Positions 1-9,157 of a stretch of 18,665 bases of DNA are shown here, one piece after another (position 1 is the first letter of the stretch; each line of letters starts with the position of its first letter). Under the pieces are notes generated by a model. It was not told the DNA's origin, searched no databases, and was given only the letters and a program-made list of their open reading frames with translations. The position numbers were made by a program, and so were the translations under genes. Source of the DNA: Hydnum rufescens UP504 (lineage: Eukaryota; Basidiomycota; Agaricomycetes; Cantharellales; Hydnaceae); contig MU129046.1 of NCBI GenBank assembly GCA_014904985.1, forward strand, positions 153,721 through 172,385, read 5' to 3'.

Positions 1-199
1 TACTCGTAACCTCGCTTATGTACGATAACCAAGCCAATTGTGCCATCACGTGACCTTCACCCTTGCCGCATTGTGCTTCCTCTTTCAGCATTCCTATTAT
101 ATACATCCTTCCTTTATTCAACACCCCTTTATCCATAACATTAGTAAGGAAAAAAAATTCAACAAAAGAGCACCATAATATAAAATGTAACTGAATGTT
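1..199. other. Unique sequence left of array A, no gene seen
   Basis: No credible coding region, RNA gene or repeat unit is visible. The stretch is mildly AT-rich. The last ~60 bases (ATTAGTAAGG and the A-rich run after it) resemble the branch-point side of an array unit without its hairpin, so the array may once have reached further left. Confidence 0.4.
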
Positions 200-1848
200 G
201 CCACACCCGCTGAAGTGGGTGTGGCACCATATGTATTTCGTCATTGATACTCGGGGTTGGGGTCTTGGGTGGCATTCTTCAGGTGGGGTTGTGCAGAGGG
301 AGAGAGGACCTATAATAATAAATAGGTTAGTAAAAAAAAAAGAACACAAGCAATGCCAAAAGAGCAGCTAGTGCTGCTCTTTTGGCACCATGGTACACAC
401 TGTAATAAAAACAAACACACACCTAATATTGCCACACACCCGCTTTGGCAGGTGTGTGGCTCCATATTTGAGGCCACCTCGTTGTATTGGTTGTGAATAG
501 TCGAGAGTTAGGGTCTTGGGTGGCTGCGCACATGCCTGTATTTCGCCTGGGCCTTTGCCTGTGGATTCTTTGGACAGGGGTTTTGCAGAGTGAGAAAAAT
601 CTAGAATAGTGCATATGTTAGTTTTAAAAAAATAACAAAAGCAACACCAAAAGAGCAGCCAGGGCTGCTCTTTTGGTGTTGTTGTACACCCTGTAATAAA
701 AAAACACATACCTAATATTGCCACACACCCGCTGAAGCAGGTGTGTGGCACTGTACTTGTTTTGTCATCATATGGGTTGTGGGTACTCGAGAGTTGGGGT
801 CTTGGGTGGCGCACACTCCTGTGTTTTGTGGTGCATTGTCTGTGCATTCCCTGGGTTGGGTTTTGCAGAGGGAGAAAGAACCTAGAGTAATTAAATACGT
901 TAGTAAAAAAAAAATAACACAAGCAACGCCAAAAAGAGCAGCTGGTGCTGCTCTTTTGGCATTGTAATACACCCCATAATTTAAAAAAACGGACCTAATA
1001 CACCCACCGAAGTGGGTGTGTGGCGCTGTACTTGATTTGTCATTGTAGGGGTTGGGGATACGTGAGGGTTGAGGTCCTGGGTGGCTGTGCACACACCTGT
1101 ATTTCGCCCGGGCCTTGTCCACAGATTCTTTGGATGGGGGTTTGTGGAGTGAGAAAACCTAGAATAGCGTGTATGTTAGTTTAAAAAAATAACAAAAGCA
1201 ATGCCAAAAGAGCAGCTGGGGCTGCTCTTTTGGCATCGTCGTACACCCCATAATAAAAACACACATACCTAATATTGCCACACACCTGCCAAAGTGGGTG
1301 TGTGGCGCTGTACTCATTTTGTTGTTGTATGGGTTGTGGGCACTCGAGAGTCGGGGTCTTGGGTGGCTGCGCACTCCTGTATTTCATGGTGCATTGTCTG
1401 TGCATTCTCCAGATCAGGTTTTGCGGAGGGAGAAAGAACCTAGAATAATTAAATATCTTAGTAAAAAAAAATACCATAAGCAAGGCCAAAAGACCAGCTG
1501 GTGCTGCTCTTTTGGCGTTGTAATACACCCTGTAATTTAAAAAAACTGACCTAATACACCCACCGAAGTGGGTGTGGCACCGTACTTGATTCATCATTGT
1601 AGGGGTTGGGGTTGAAGTGCTGGGTGGCTGCGTGCACCCCCATATTTCGCTCTGGGTCTTGTCTGCACATAATTTGGCTGGGGTTTCGCAGAGGGAGAGA
1701 GGATCTAGAATAACGAATGTGTTAGTAAAAAAAAACAACACAAGCAATGCCAGAAGAGCAGCTGTTGCTGCTCTTTTGGTGTCACCATACACCCCAGATA
1801 AAAAACCTACCTAATAGTGCCACACACCCGCTGTGGCGGGTGTGTGGC
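200..1848 (-). repeat. Array A left arm: tandem hairpin units with intron-like signals, sense on minus strand
   Basis: Seven H1 hairpins start near 200, 431, 720, 1000 (truncated), 1277, 1557 (truncated) and 1819. Six H2 hairpins start near 354, 643, 928, 1202, 1484 and 1748. Alternate units differ in sequence, giving a monomer of about 280 bp and a dimer of 542-559 bp. Read on the minus strand, each unit has an intron layout: AG then GTGTGT, GTATGT, GTCCGT, GTATGT, GTCAGT or GTAGGT, then H2, a T-run, ACTAAC and CTAG (TATAG in the outermost). Implied introns are 310-422, 601-711, 882-994, 1159-1268, 1440-1550 and 1705-1810, that is 106-113 nt. The segments between them keep no common reading frame: the two unit types differ by 2 nt just after the 3' splice site, and one then meets a stop. 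A non-coding repeat is therefore more likely than a protein gene. The arm is the mirror image of 2142-3563, apart from one extra unit at its outer end. Layout is seen directly; splicing is inferred. Confidence 0.85.
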
Positions 1849-2141
1849 ACCATCTCATGCTTGCTTCAGGTGGCCTTAGGAGAATCAGACGAGATTCAAC
1901 ACCGGTGATTGCCGGCCTCAAAAAAGTGCCCAAGTAGGGGCAGTACAAGGCTCATATAAATAGATAATAGATACACATAGAATAATACTAAATATGTATT
2001 ATTTAGTATTCTATGTGTAGGTATCTATTATCTATTTATATGAGCCTTGTACTGCCCTACTTGGGTGCTTTGAGACTGGCAATTGCCGGCATTGAATCTT
2101 GTCCGATTCTACTCTACTAAGCTGAAGCAAGCACGAGATGG
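1849..2141. repeat. Centre of palindrome A with inward-facing TATA-like boxes
   Basis: The two arms meet at about 1997 with almost no spacer. TATAAATA lies on the plus strand at 1955-1962 and its mirror on the minus strand at 2033-2040, both equidistant from 1997.5. Either could place a start site near the centre and drive transcription outward through one arm in the sense direction of its units. Flanking motifs (GCCGG..CTCAAAAAAGTGCCCAAGTA on the left, its inverted copy on the right) recur at the centre of array B. Symmetry is seen directly; promoter activity is a guess, and AT-rich palindrome centres can carry TATA-like strings by chance. Confidence 0.6.
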
Positions 2142-2686
2142 TGCCACACACCCGCCACAGTGGGTGTGGCACTATTAGGAAAGTTTTTTATCTGGGGTGT
2201 ACGGTGATGCCAAAAGAGCAGCAACAGCTGCTCTTTTGGTGTTGCTTGTGTTGTTTTTTTTTACTAATAAATTTGTTATTCTAGATCCTTTCTCCCTCCA
2301 TGAAACCCCAGTCGAATTATGCGCTGAGGGTGAAATACGGGGCATGCGCACCCACCCAAGACCTCAACCTTTGCGTATCCTCAACCCCTACAACGACATA
2401 TCAAGTACAGCGCCACACCCACTTCGGTGGGTGTATTAGGTCAGTTTTTTAAAATTATGGGGTGTATTACAATGCCAAAAGAGCAGCACCAGCTGCTCTT
2501 TTGGCCTTGCTTATGGTATTTTTTTTTACTACTAACATATTTAATTATTCTAGGTTCTTTCTCCCTCTGCGAAACCCAATCCAGAGAATGCACAGACAAT
2601 GCACCACAAAATACAGGAGTGCACAGCCACCCAAGACCCCGACTCTTGAGTGCCCACAACCCATATGATGACAAAATGAGTACGGT

Positions 2687-2716
2687 GCCACACACCCGCT
2701 TTGGCGGGTGTGTGGC
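2687..2716 (+). repeat. Exemplar H1 hairpin at the putative exon 3' end
   Basis: GCCACACACCCGC pairs with GCGGGTGTGTGGC across a 4-nt loop, a 13 bp near-perfect stem. About 28 related copies occur in the window, each ending about 8 nt before the putative donor GT. In several array B copies the stem extends (TACCACAC..GTGTGGTA at 8361-8392) with both sides changed together. Confidence 0.85.
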
Positions 2717-2724
2717 AATATTAG

Positions 2725-2835
2725 GTATGTGTTTTTTTATTATGGGGTGTACGATGATGCCAAAAGAGCAGCCCCAGCTGCTCTTTTGGCATTGCTTTTG
2801 TTATTTTTTTTAAACTAACATATGTGCTATTCTAG
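2725..2835 (+). other. Exemplar of the putative hairpin-containing intron (111 nt)
   Basis: This is the clearest copy. The donor is TATTAG/GTATGT. The H2 hairpin occupies about 2758-2792, a 15 bp stem with loop ccca. A T-run and ACTAACATATG follow, about 20 nt before GCTATTCTAG/G. Donor, branch-point string, spacing and acceptor all match what fungal spliceosomal introns normally show. The short size suits basidiomycetes, although the KDZ introns in this window are only 50-62 bp, so this class is about twice as long; the hairpin accounts for the excess. Use as an intron is inferred. Confidence 0.55.
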
Positions 2836-3563
2836 GTTTTCTCACTCTGTGAAACCCCCATCCAAAGAATCTGTGGACAAGGCCCGAGCGAAATACAGGT
2901 GTGCGCACAGCCACCCAGGACCTCAACCCTCGCGTATCCCCAACCCCTACAATGACAAATCAAGTACGGTGCCACACACCCACTTCAGTGGGTGTATTAG
3001 GTCTGTTTTTTTAAATTATGGGGTGTATTACAACGCCAAAAGAGCAGCACCAGCTGCTCTTTTGGCATTGCTTGTGTTATTTTTTTTTACCAATGTATTT
3101 AATTACTCTAGGTTCTTTCTCCCTCCATGAAACCCAACCCGGAGAATGCACAGACAATGCACCATGAAACACAGGAGTGCGCAGCCACCCAAGACCCTGA
3201 CTCTCGAGTACCCACAACCCATACAACAATGAAACAAGTACAGTGCCACACACCTGCTTCAGCAGGTGTGTGGCAATATTAGGTATGTGTTTTTTCATTA
3301 CGGGGTGTACAACAACACCAAAAGAGCAGCCCCAGCTGCTCTTTTGGCGTTGCTTTTGTTATTTTTTTAAAACTAACATATGCACTATTCTAGATTTTCT
3401 CACTCTGCAAAACCCCTGTCCAAAGAATCCACAGACAAGGCCTGGGTGAAATACAGGCATGCATGCAGCCACTCAAGACCCTAACTCTCGACTATTCGCA
3501 ACCAATACAATGAGGCAACCTCAAATACAGAGCCACACACCCACCAAAGTGGGTGTGTGGCAA

Positions 3564-4550
3564 TCAGCCCCTCCATGTTTCCACACTATCCAATCAGTTT
3601 GAACTCCATGTATCCATTATCCCACAACTCTGTAAATAGTGACATCTGCCCTGAAGTCTTCAAGCCCATGTTCAACCCATCACAAGGTCTTTACTGTGTA
3701 TTAATCTGATGATCACCCGACTTTCGAAAGGATCAAGACATTCATGGTGCCCTGGAATCTTTGGATTATGGTTGAGGATGAAGATGTGGATGGTGAGATT
3801 AGTGGAAGATGAACACCCTGACTGTCCCAATGTATGAGCCCTTTGGCCCCTTCCCACCTAAGTACTTAGTGTCATTAGTTTTGAATCACTGGCTCTGTGG
3901 AGAGTCGGTATAGAAGAAGGGTTAGGAGCTCCAATGACTGTCAAATCAAACTCTGGTTCAGCCAGTGTGTAGATGGGAGACTGTATTTCTGTTTTTATTC
4001 AATGGGCTGGTTTGCTCTGATGGTTGATCACTCTCTAACAAGTTGTGTATGGTATTCAGTGGTGGATAAGATTGTGGTATGGACTAGCTATAGTCAATGA
4101 TATATCGAGGGATGCTTGTGGAAGGCTTATACATGTTGTATTGAACTGTTTACTGCTATTTGTGTGTACCTATTTGTGTCCTCCTGGTCAAAATGCGGAT
4201 TCTAAAGAGGGTTCTGGACTAGTTTAAGCTTGATTCAGTGTGTCAATGTATTTCTTTCTTCTTCTGACTTGACTTTGTTATTACTCACCTTTCCTCACCT
4301 TGGACAGCTGTATGTGACCCCCTTGTTAGGTATCTATTCTGGGCACGATTTGGTACCTAAGTAGGTACCAGACACTATTGGGGCCCCAGTCCACCACTTT
4401 GGTTGCAGCTTGGGTGCTGATTAGGGCCCCATTGGGGCCTTATTGGGCCAACTTCCAGTCAACAGCTGTGCTGGATCACATAATTATGTATGATTATTTA
4501 TTTATTTATTTATTTATTACTATACACATATTATCCCCCGCCACCACGGG
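3564..4550. other. Spacer between arrays A and B, no gene recognised
   Basis: Short open frames exist, but none carries a motif I recognise or a compositional signal beyond chance. A short inverted repeat, GGTACCTAAGTAGGTACC, lies near 4351-4368, with several GGGGCC-containing strings after it (4380-4450). A TTTA microsatellite sits at about 4494-4518. Confidence 0.5.
4494..4518. repeat. TTTA microsatellite
   Basis: About six uninterrupted TTTA units lie in an AT-rich stretch just before array B. Nothing else is attached to it. Confidence 0.9.
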
Positions 4551-6785
4551 GTTACATGTCCCCACCTGGCAGAGCCACACAACATGGTGGCTGCACACCC
4601 CGTTCACCTGCACATTTCATCTGGTGGCCACATCCCTCATTCTTGCGGGTGTTCGGTTGGTCGGGTCGTGGGTTTTCGTGTTGTGTCTTTGTCGGCGGGG
4701 TTTTGCTTGGGAGTTGGTGCGGTGGTGGGCTGGATAAGGTCCTAGATTGATAAATAATATGTTAGTAAAAGAAGAGAAAGGCCATGCAAAAGGAGCAGCC
4801 TGTGCTGCTCCTTTTGCATGGCCAGGTGTTATAATTACCTTAAAAATTGCCACACCGCTGTGGTGGGTGTGGCTCTCCTTTTCCTCTGTGACTTCATTCA
4901 TTTGCATGGTTGTGCATACTCGCATGCAGGAGATCCTGGCAGATTGGCAGATTTGGGCTCGCAGCAGTATGGCTTCATGTGTTGGCTGGAATAGAAAATA
5001 TGTTAGTTAAAATTAAATCTCGCGCAAAAAGAGCAGCGACTGCTGCTCTTTTTGTGCATTTGTAGCTATTAAGAAATACTTTTATAAGGCCACACACCTG
5101 CCGCAGCGGGTGTGTGGTGCCATGTTTTATCCATTGTTGTGTCGGTTGTGGGCGTTTGGGGACTGGGCCCTCGGGTCGGGTCTTGGCTCTCAGACAGGGT
5201 TCTGGGTGGCTGGGTATGTCGTCATTTTGGCTTGGACTCGTTTGTCAGGTGGTTTCGCACAGTGAGGGGAGACCTAGAATAAAGAATAATATGTTAGTAT
5301 AAAATAAAATATAAAATAAAAACATGAGACAGCACCAAAAGAGCAGCTTCTGCTGCTCTTTTGGCACCAGTGGGATTAGACCTACCTGATGTTATCACAC
5401 CCACCAAAGCGGGTGTGTGGTATGAGGTTTGGTTGATCGTCGTATTTGGGGGCCGGGCACTCAGGGCTTGGGCTGCGCATCAAATGTCGTGCTGGGGGTT
5501 GGTCGTGTCCCCGTCAGGCAGGCTTTTGCGTGGGGAAGGGAAGGGACCTAGAACAAGAGAGGATAATACATTAGTAAAAAGAAAAAGGAAAACAGAGTGG
5601 TGCCAAAAGAGCAGCACAAGCTGCTCTTTTGGCACTGGTGGGATTAGACATACCTGATACTACCACACCCGCTTCAGTGGGTGTGTGGCACCATGTTTGA
5701 TTCATATAGATCGTGGGGAGTCGGAGGTTGGGGTCTTGAGTGGCTGCGTGCGCGCCCATATTTCGGCCTTGTCGGGTTTGGTGGAGGGAGAAAGAACCTA
5801 GAATAATAATATGTTAGTAAAAAAATACCATGAACAACACCAAAAGAGCAGCTAGTGCTGCTCTTTTGGCATCGTGGTACACCGTGTAATGAAACAACTC
5901 ACCTAATCATGCCAAACACCCGCCAAAGCAGGCGTCTGGCACCGTATTTGATTCGTCGTCATGTAGGTTGCGGGTACTTGAGGGTTGGGCGGTCTGGGGG
6001 GCTGCGCACTCCTGTGTTTGGCCCTGAGCCTGGCCTGTGCATTTGTCGGGTCGGGTATCACGTAGTGGAGGTCCCTAGGATAATCATACGTTAGTAAAAC
6101 AAAAAAAATTTGAAGGCAACACCAAAAGAGCAGCTGGTGCTGCTCTTTTGGCATCGTCGTACTCCCCGTAATCAAACAGCTCACCTAATATTGCCACACA
6201 CCCGCCGAAGCGGGTGTGTGGCGCTGTACTTGTTTCATTGTCATATAGGGTGCGAGTTGGGGTCTTGGGTGGCTGTGCGCTCCCGTATTTCGCGGTGGAT
6301 GTTGTCTGTGCGTTCTTCAGGTCGGTTTCACGGAGGGAGAAAGGACCTAGACTAAGTAATACGTCAGTAAAAAAAAATAACATAAGCGACGCCAAAAGAG
6401 CAGCTGGTGCTGCTCTTTTGGTGTCGTAATACACCCTGTAATTCGAAAAAAACCTGACCCAGGATTGCCACACACCTGCTGAAGCGGGTGTGCAGCGCCA
6501 TACTTGATTTGTTGTTGTGGGGGTTGAGGATACGTGAGGGTTGGAGTCCTGGGTGGCTGCGCGCGCCCCCGTATTTCGCCCTGGGCCTCATCTGTGGATA
6601 ATTCGGCTGGGGTTTCGCGGAGGGAGAAAGGATCTAGAATAACGAATTTGTTAGTAAAAAAACAACACAAGCAACACCAAAAGAGCAGCTGTTGCTGCTC
6701 TTTTGGCATCGTCGTACACCCCAGATGAAAAACTCACCTAATAGTGCCACACAACCGCACCCTGGCAGGTATGTGGCACCGTCTC
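4550..6785 (-). repeat. Array B left arm: eight diverged hairpin/intron-like units, sense on minus strand
   Basis: Eight H2 hairpins lie near 4780, 5022, 5333, 5601, 5837, 6119, 6391 and 6674. Eight H1 hairpins lie near 4849, 5089, 5394, 5661, 5911, 6193, 6467 and 6745. Implied minus-strand introns are 4742-4838 (GTAATT), 4986-5079 (GTATTT, acceptor TTCCAG), 5274-5385 (GTAGGT), 5548-5653 (GTATGT), 5798-5902 (GTGAGT), 6075-6184 (GTGAGC), 6347-6458 (GTCAGG) and 6634-6737 (GTGAGT). A TACTAAC or ACTAAC string is present in nearly every copy. Units near the centre resemble array A closely; the outermost are much more diverged, yet they keep both hairpins and the donor, branch and acceptor signals. 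The segment at 4550-4741 looks like the outermost exon, with a decayed H1. Confidence 0.8.
4780..4823. repeat. Extended H2 hairpin with a perfect 20 bp stem
   Basis: GGCCATGCAAAAGGAGCAGC pairs perfectly with its complement across the loop ctgt. Compared with the consensus (TGCCAAAAGAGCAGC) the sequence has changed on both sides, so pairing is kept and the stem is longer. This is the most stable-looking member of the family. Confidence 0.9.
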
Positions 6786-7215
6786 GTGCTTGGTGGCCTC
6801 AGTAGATCTGAAGAGATCAATGCTGGCAATTGCCGGTCTCGAAAAAGCGCCAAGTACGTAGGTGTGAGAAATTTAAAAATCACCTGAATGTCCTATTTTT
6901 TTTATCGGCGGTGTGCTACATATACATACCACCAAAATATGGGCCAATTCTGATGCAGAGAAGTCCCTCAATCCATGTTGCATTCTTGTCATATAGTGCC
7001 TTGGTGAAATATGACTCACTATCCCTCCTTTTATTAGAAAAATATTTATTATTTAGTATTATTTTATGTGCAGGTATCTATTATTCATTTATATAAGCCT
7101 TGTAGTGCCTGTACTTGGGCGCCTTTTCGAGACTGGTGATCGCCGGCATTGAGCGGTTTGTTTGATGCTTACCTCAGGTGTCTGTGGTATAAATGCTTGA
7201 CCCACAAGACCGAAA
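6786..7215. repeat. Disrupted centre of palindrome B
   Basis: The left side (about 6782-6862) and right side (about 7040-7150) match the two halves of the array A centre: the GCCGGTCTCGAAAAAGCGCC motif on the left, and its inverted copy plus a TATAAAT-like string on the right. Between them, about 6862-7040 is unrelated to array A. The AT-rich left half of the centre, with its TATAAATA, has therefore been replaced or lost. No gene is recognisable here. Confidence 0.6.
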
Positions 7216-8690
7216 CGGGAAAACAGGATTACACACCCGCTGTGGCGGGTGTGTGGTCATATAAGCTAAGTGTGCAGTAGATACAGCCAGGCAAAAAGGG
7301 CAGCATAAGCTGCCCTTTTTGTGCTCCTTTGACATTCTCACTAACATGTACGGTATTTCCATTCTAGGTATTGCCTCTCGCCCAAATAACGAGGCATACC
7401 AAAGCTGGCAAGAAGCATGTGAAGATTAATGCGTACCACGGTACCTGCAAGAGCCCGCATGCGTGCACAGCCCCCGAACACGCGACAATGGGTAACGTAC
7501 AACACTACACACCCACTGCGGCGGTGTGTAGTTATATCAGGTGAGTTCTCTATTACACCATGTACTGTGGTGCCAAAAGAGCAGCATATGCTGCTCTTTT
7601 GGCACTGTCCCTTCTTTTTTTTAATAATCCTCTTATTCGCTATTCTAGTTCCCCTTTCTGCCTGCCCAACGAGATCGTGAACGAAGTCCCAGATGAAATA
7701 GTGATGCGCGGCTGTCAAAAATTGAACCCAAGAGCATAGTCCCGAACCCCTGCATGTTACGCAACAAGAAGTGAAACACGGTACCGCACACCTGCTTTGG
7801 CGGGTGTGTGGTACTTTCAGGTGAGTTCTCAGTAAATATAGGTACAACGGCGCCAAAAGAGCAGGAACTGCTCTTTTGGCCCGGTGTCACCTTCATTTAC
7901 TAATATATTATTTGTTACTGTAGGCATCCTCCCTTCACGAAAACCCACCGGACGAGAACATGATGAAGCCCGCACGAAGTATGGACATGCGCAGCCGCAC
8001 CAGACCCCGAGTGCCCAATCCCTGAACAATCCACGCACTACGCAACGATGGGGGAAACTTAGTACCACACGCCCGCTCCGGCGGGTGTGTGGTAATATCA
8101 GGTGAGTTTCTACTCGAGATACGTACAATAGCACCAAAAGTGCAGTAGGCACTGCCCTCTTAGTGCTGCCCTGGGTTTCTTTTTTTTACTAATGACGTAT
8201 CATTTTATTTATTATTCTAGGCTACTGTACATGAAAACACGCCCGGTAAGAATACGGCAAGGCCCCATACGGAATACCACTACACAGCTGCCCAAGGCCC
8301 GACTGCGGCCCCAGCCCTCGAACGTCCGGATTGCGGTATGCGATGATGATCTAACAATGGTACCACACACCCGCTGCAGCGGGTGTGTGGTAATCTCAGG
8401 TGAGTTTTCACTAAATATAGGTCCAATGGCACCAAAAGAGCAGCAGAGGCTGCTCTTTTGGTGCTCTCTTTACTAAAGTGTTACTTGTTATTCTAGATCA
8501 CCCCTCCTGGTGCAAAAACACACCCAGCGTGAGCCTGGGCCAGGCCCAGTTCAAATTACTGATGTGCGCAGCCGCCCAAGACCCCATTCAAATGCCCCAC
8601 CCTGCCCCCGAACACTGTACAGTACCCGATGACGGATAAAACGAAGTACCACACACCTGCTGCGGCAGGTGTGTGGTAATCTCAGGAGTG
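7216..8690 (+). repeat. Array B right arm: diverged hairpin/intron-like units, sense on plus strand
   Basis: H1 hairpins lie near 7230, 7503, 7783, 8062, 8360 and 8646; H2 near 7291, 7571, 7852, 8130 (degenerate) and 8429. Implied introns are 7266-7366 (donor changed to CTAAGT), 7541-7648, 7821-7923, 8102-8220 and 8400-8496. The last four all start GTGAGT after ..TCAG or ..TTTCAG, and all five end TAG. Branch-like strings are TACTAAC, TACTAAT or TACTAAA in most copies; 7541-7648 has only a weak one. The segments between are about 172-179 nt. Exon sequence has diverged strongly from array A, but donor and acceptor strings remain nearly identical, as expected if they were under constraint or if the arm came from a different subfamily. 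Confidence 0.8.
7291..7324. repeat. H2 variant with paired compensatory changes
   Basis: The stem reads GCAAAAAGGGCAGC..GCTGCCCTTTTTGTGC in place of the usual GAGCAGC..GCTGCTC. The A-to-G change on one side is matched by T-to-C on the other, so the stem remains paired. Confidence 0.85.
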
Positions 8691-8830
8691 TTAATCAAGA
8701 TGTGTGGAATGGCACCTGGTGCACCTCCCCTGTACTTTGGGGGGAGTTTGGCCTGGTGAGTTTCTCTTTTTCACATATATCAAGCATTTTCAGTACTGAT
8801 ATGAATATAATATCCATTCGATAATTGTAA

Positions 8831-9157
8831 TTATGTAATTATTGAATAAATATATGCGGGTGAGGGGGAGCATATGTAGAATATAATAATAATAAGTAAA
8901 TAAATAAATAATAAACAAAACACACCTCTAAGTTTTTGATTCCTCGGCTCAAAAAATTCAGTTTCCATATCAGCCAATTCTACTTGTTCCATGCAGAGTT
9001 TTAATGTGGTAGGCCATAAATACCAATAATTTTCTAAGCTGTAATTAGGGTGGTGACATGTAGGTACCATTAGATGCACAAAGGCAATGGTATAATATGA
9101 AAGGGTAAGAAACATTAGAGATCTGACCATAGTGATCACTTGCACCATGAGAATCAA
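8831..9157 (-). CDS. Uncertain open frame, possible gene fragment
   Basis: A 108-codon minus-strand frame. Its middle (around residues 30-75) has balanced, acidic, protein-like composition including NYSLENYWYLWPTTLKLC and ELADMETEFFEPRNQKLRG. The N-terminal third is hydrophobic, and the C-terminal tail reads through AT-rich simple repeat and looks spurious. I do not recognise a family. It could be one exon of an old transposon or host gene; no neighbouring exon could be identified. Confidence 0.2.
   Translation of the reverse strand: MILMVQVITMVRSLMFLTLSYYTIAFVHLMVPTCHHPNYSLENYWYLWPTTLKLCMEQVELADMETEFFEPRNQKLRGVFCLLFIYLLIIIIFYICSPSPAYIYSIIT

Larger units (their letters stand above)
431..3563. 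repeat. Long palindrome A, ~3.1 kb with ~1.5 kb arms
   Basis: The order of hairpin variants mirrors exactly about the centre. Going outward on each side, H1 is full, truncated, full, truncated, full, full. H2 tetraloops on the left (tgtt, tggt, tggg, tggt from the centre outward) are reverse complements of those on the right (aaca, acca, ccca, acca). Implied intron lengths also mirror: 106/106, 111/114, 110/111, 113/111, 111/111. Small substitutions and indels separate the arms, which argues against a simple fold-back sequencing artefact and for inverted duplication followed by divergence, perhaps slowed by arm-to-arm gene conversion. A transcript across the centre would form very long double-stranded RNA. 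Confidence 0.85.
2142..3563 (+). repeat. Array A right arm: tandem hairpin units with intron-like signals, sense on plus strand
   Basis: H1 hairpins lie near 2142, 2411, 2687, 2971, 3244 and 3532; H2 near 2208, 2473, 2758, 3033 and 3315. Implied introns are 2179-2284 (5' end changed to GAAAGT), 2440-2553 (GTCAGT), 2725-2835 (GTATGT), 3001-3111 (GTCTGT) and 3283-3393 (GTATGT). All end in CTAG; most have ACTAAC about 20 nt before it, though 2179-2284 has TACTAATA and 3001-3111 has TACCAAT. The segments between are 155, 171, 165 and 171 nt: two alternating subtypes, one of exactly 171 nt in both copies. Each segment begins with a pyrimidine-rich GTTCTTTCTCCC-like stretch and ends with H1 plus about 8 nt ending TATTAG. 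Open reading frames here run through both 'exon' and 'intron' and look like by-products of the repeat. Confidence 0.85.

Noticed and set aside
368..3449. Many open frames of 60-200 codons in array A with recurring PKEQ..LLFW-like text
   Set aside because: The text is the H2 hairpin read in different frames; frames cross putative splice sites, occur on both strands and have no stable start. They are repeat by-products, not genes.
200..8690. CRISPR array
   Set aside because: Units are long and similar throughout, with hairpins and intron signals, and there are no short constant repeats with unique spacers; the context is eukaryotic.
200..8690. Helitron 3' ends (hairpin followed by CTAG)
   Set aside because: CTAG lies about 45 nt after H2, too far for a Helitron terminus, and is preceded by TACTAAC; H1 is followed by ATTAG/GT, not CTRR. 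No Rep-helicase fragment is present.
200..8690. Bacterial-type intrinsic terminators (GC stem plus T-run)
   Set aside because: H2 followed by Ts looks like one, but the region is eukaryotic and the T-run leads into a branch-point string and acceptor.
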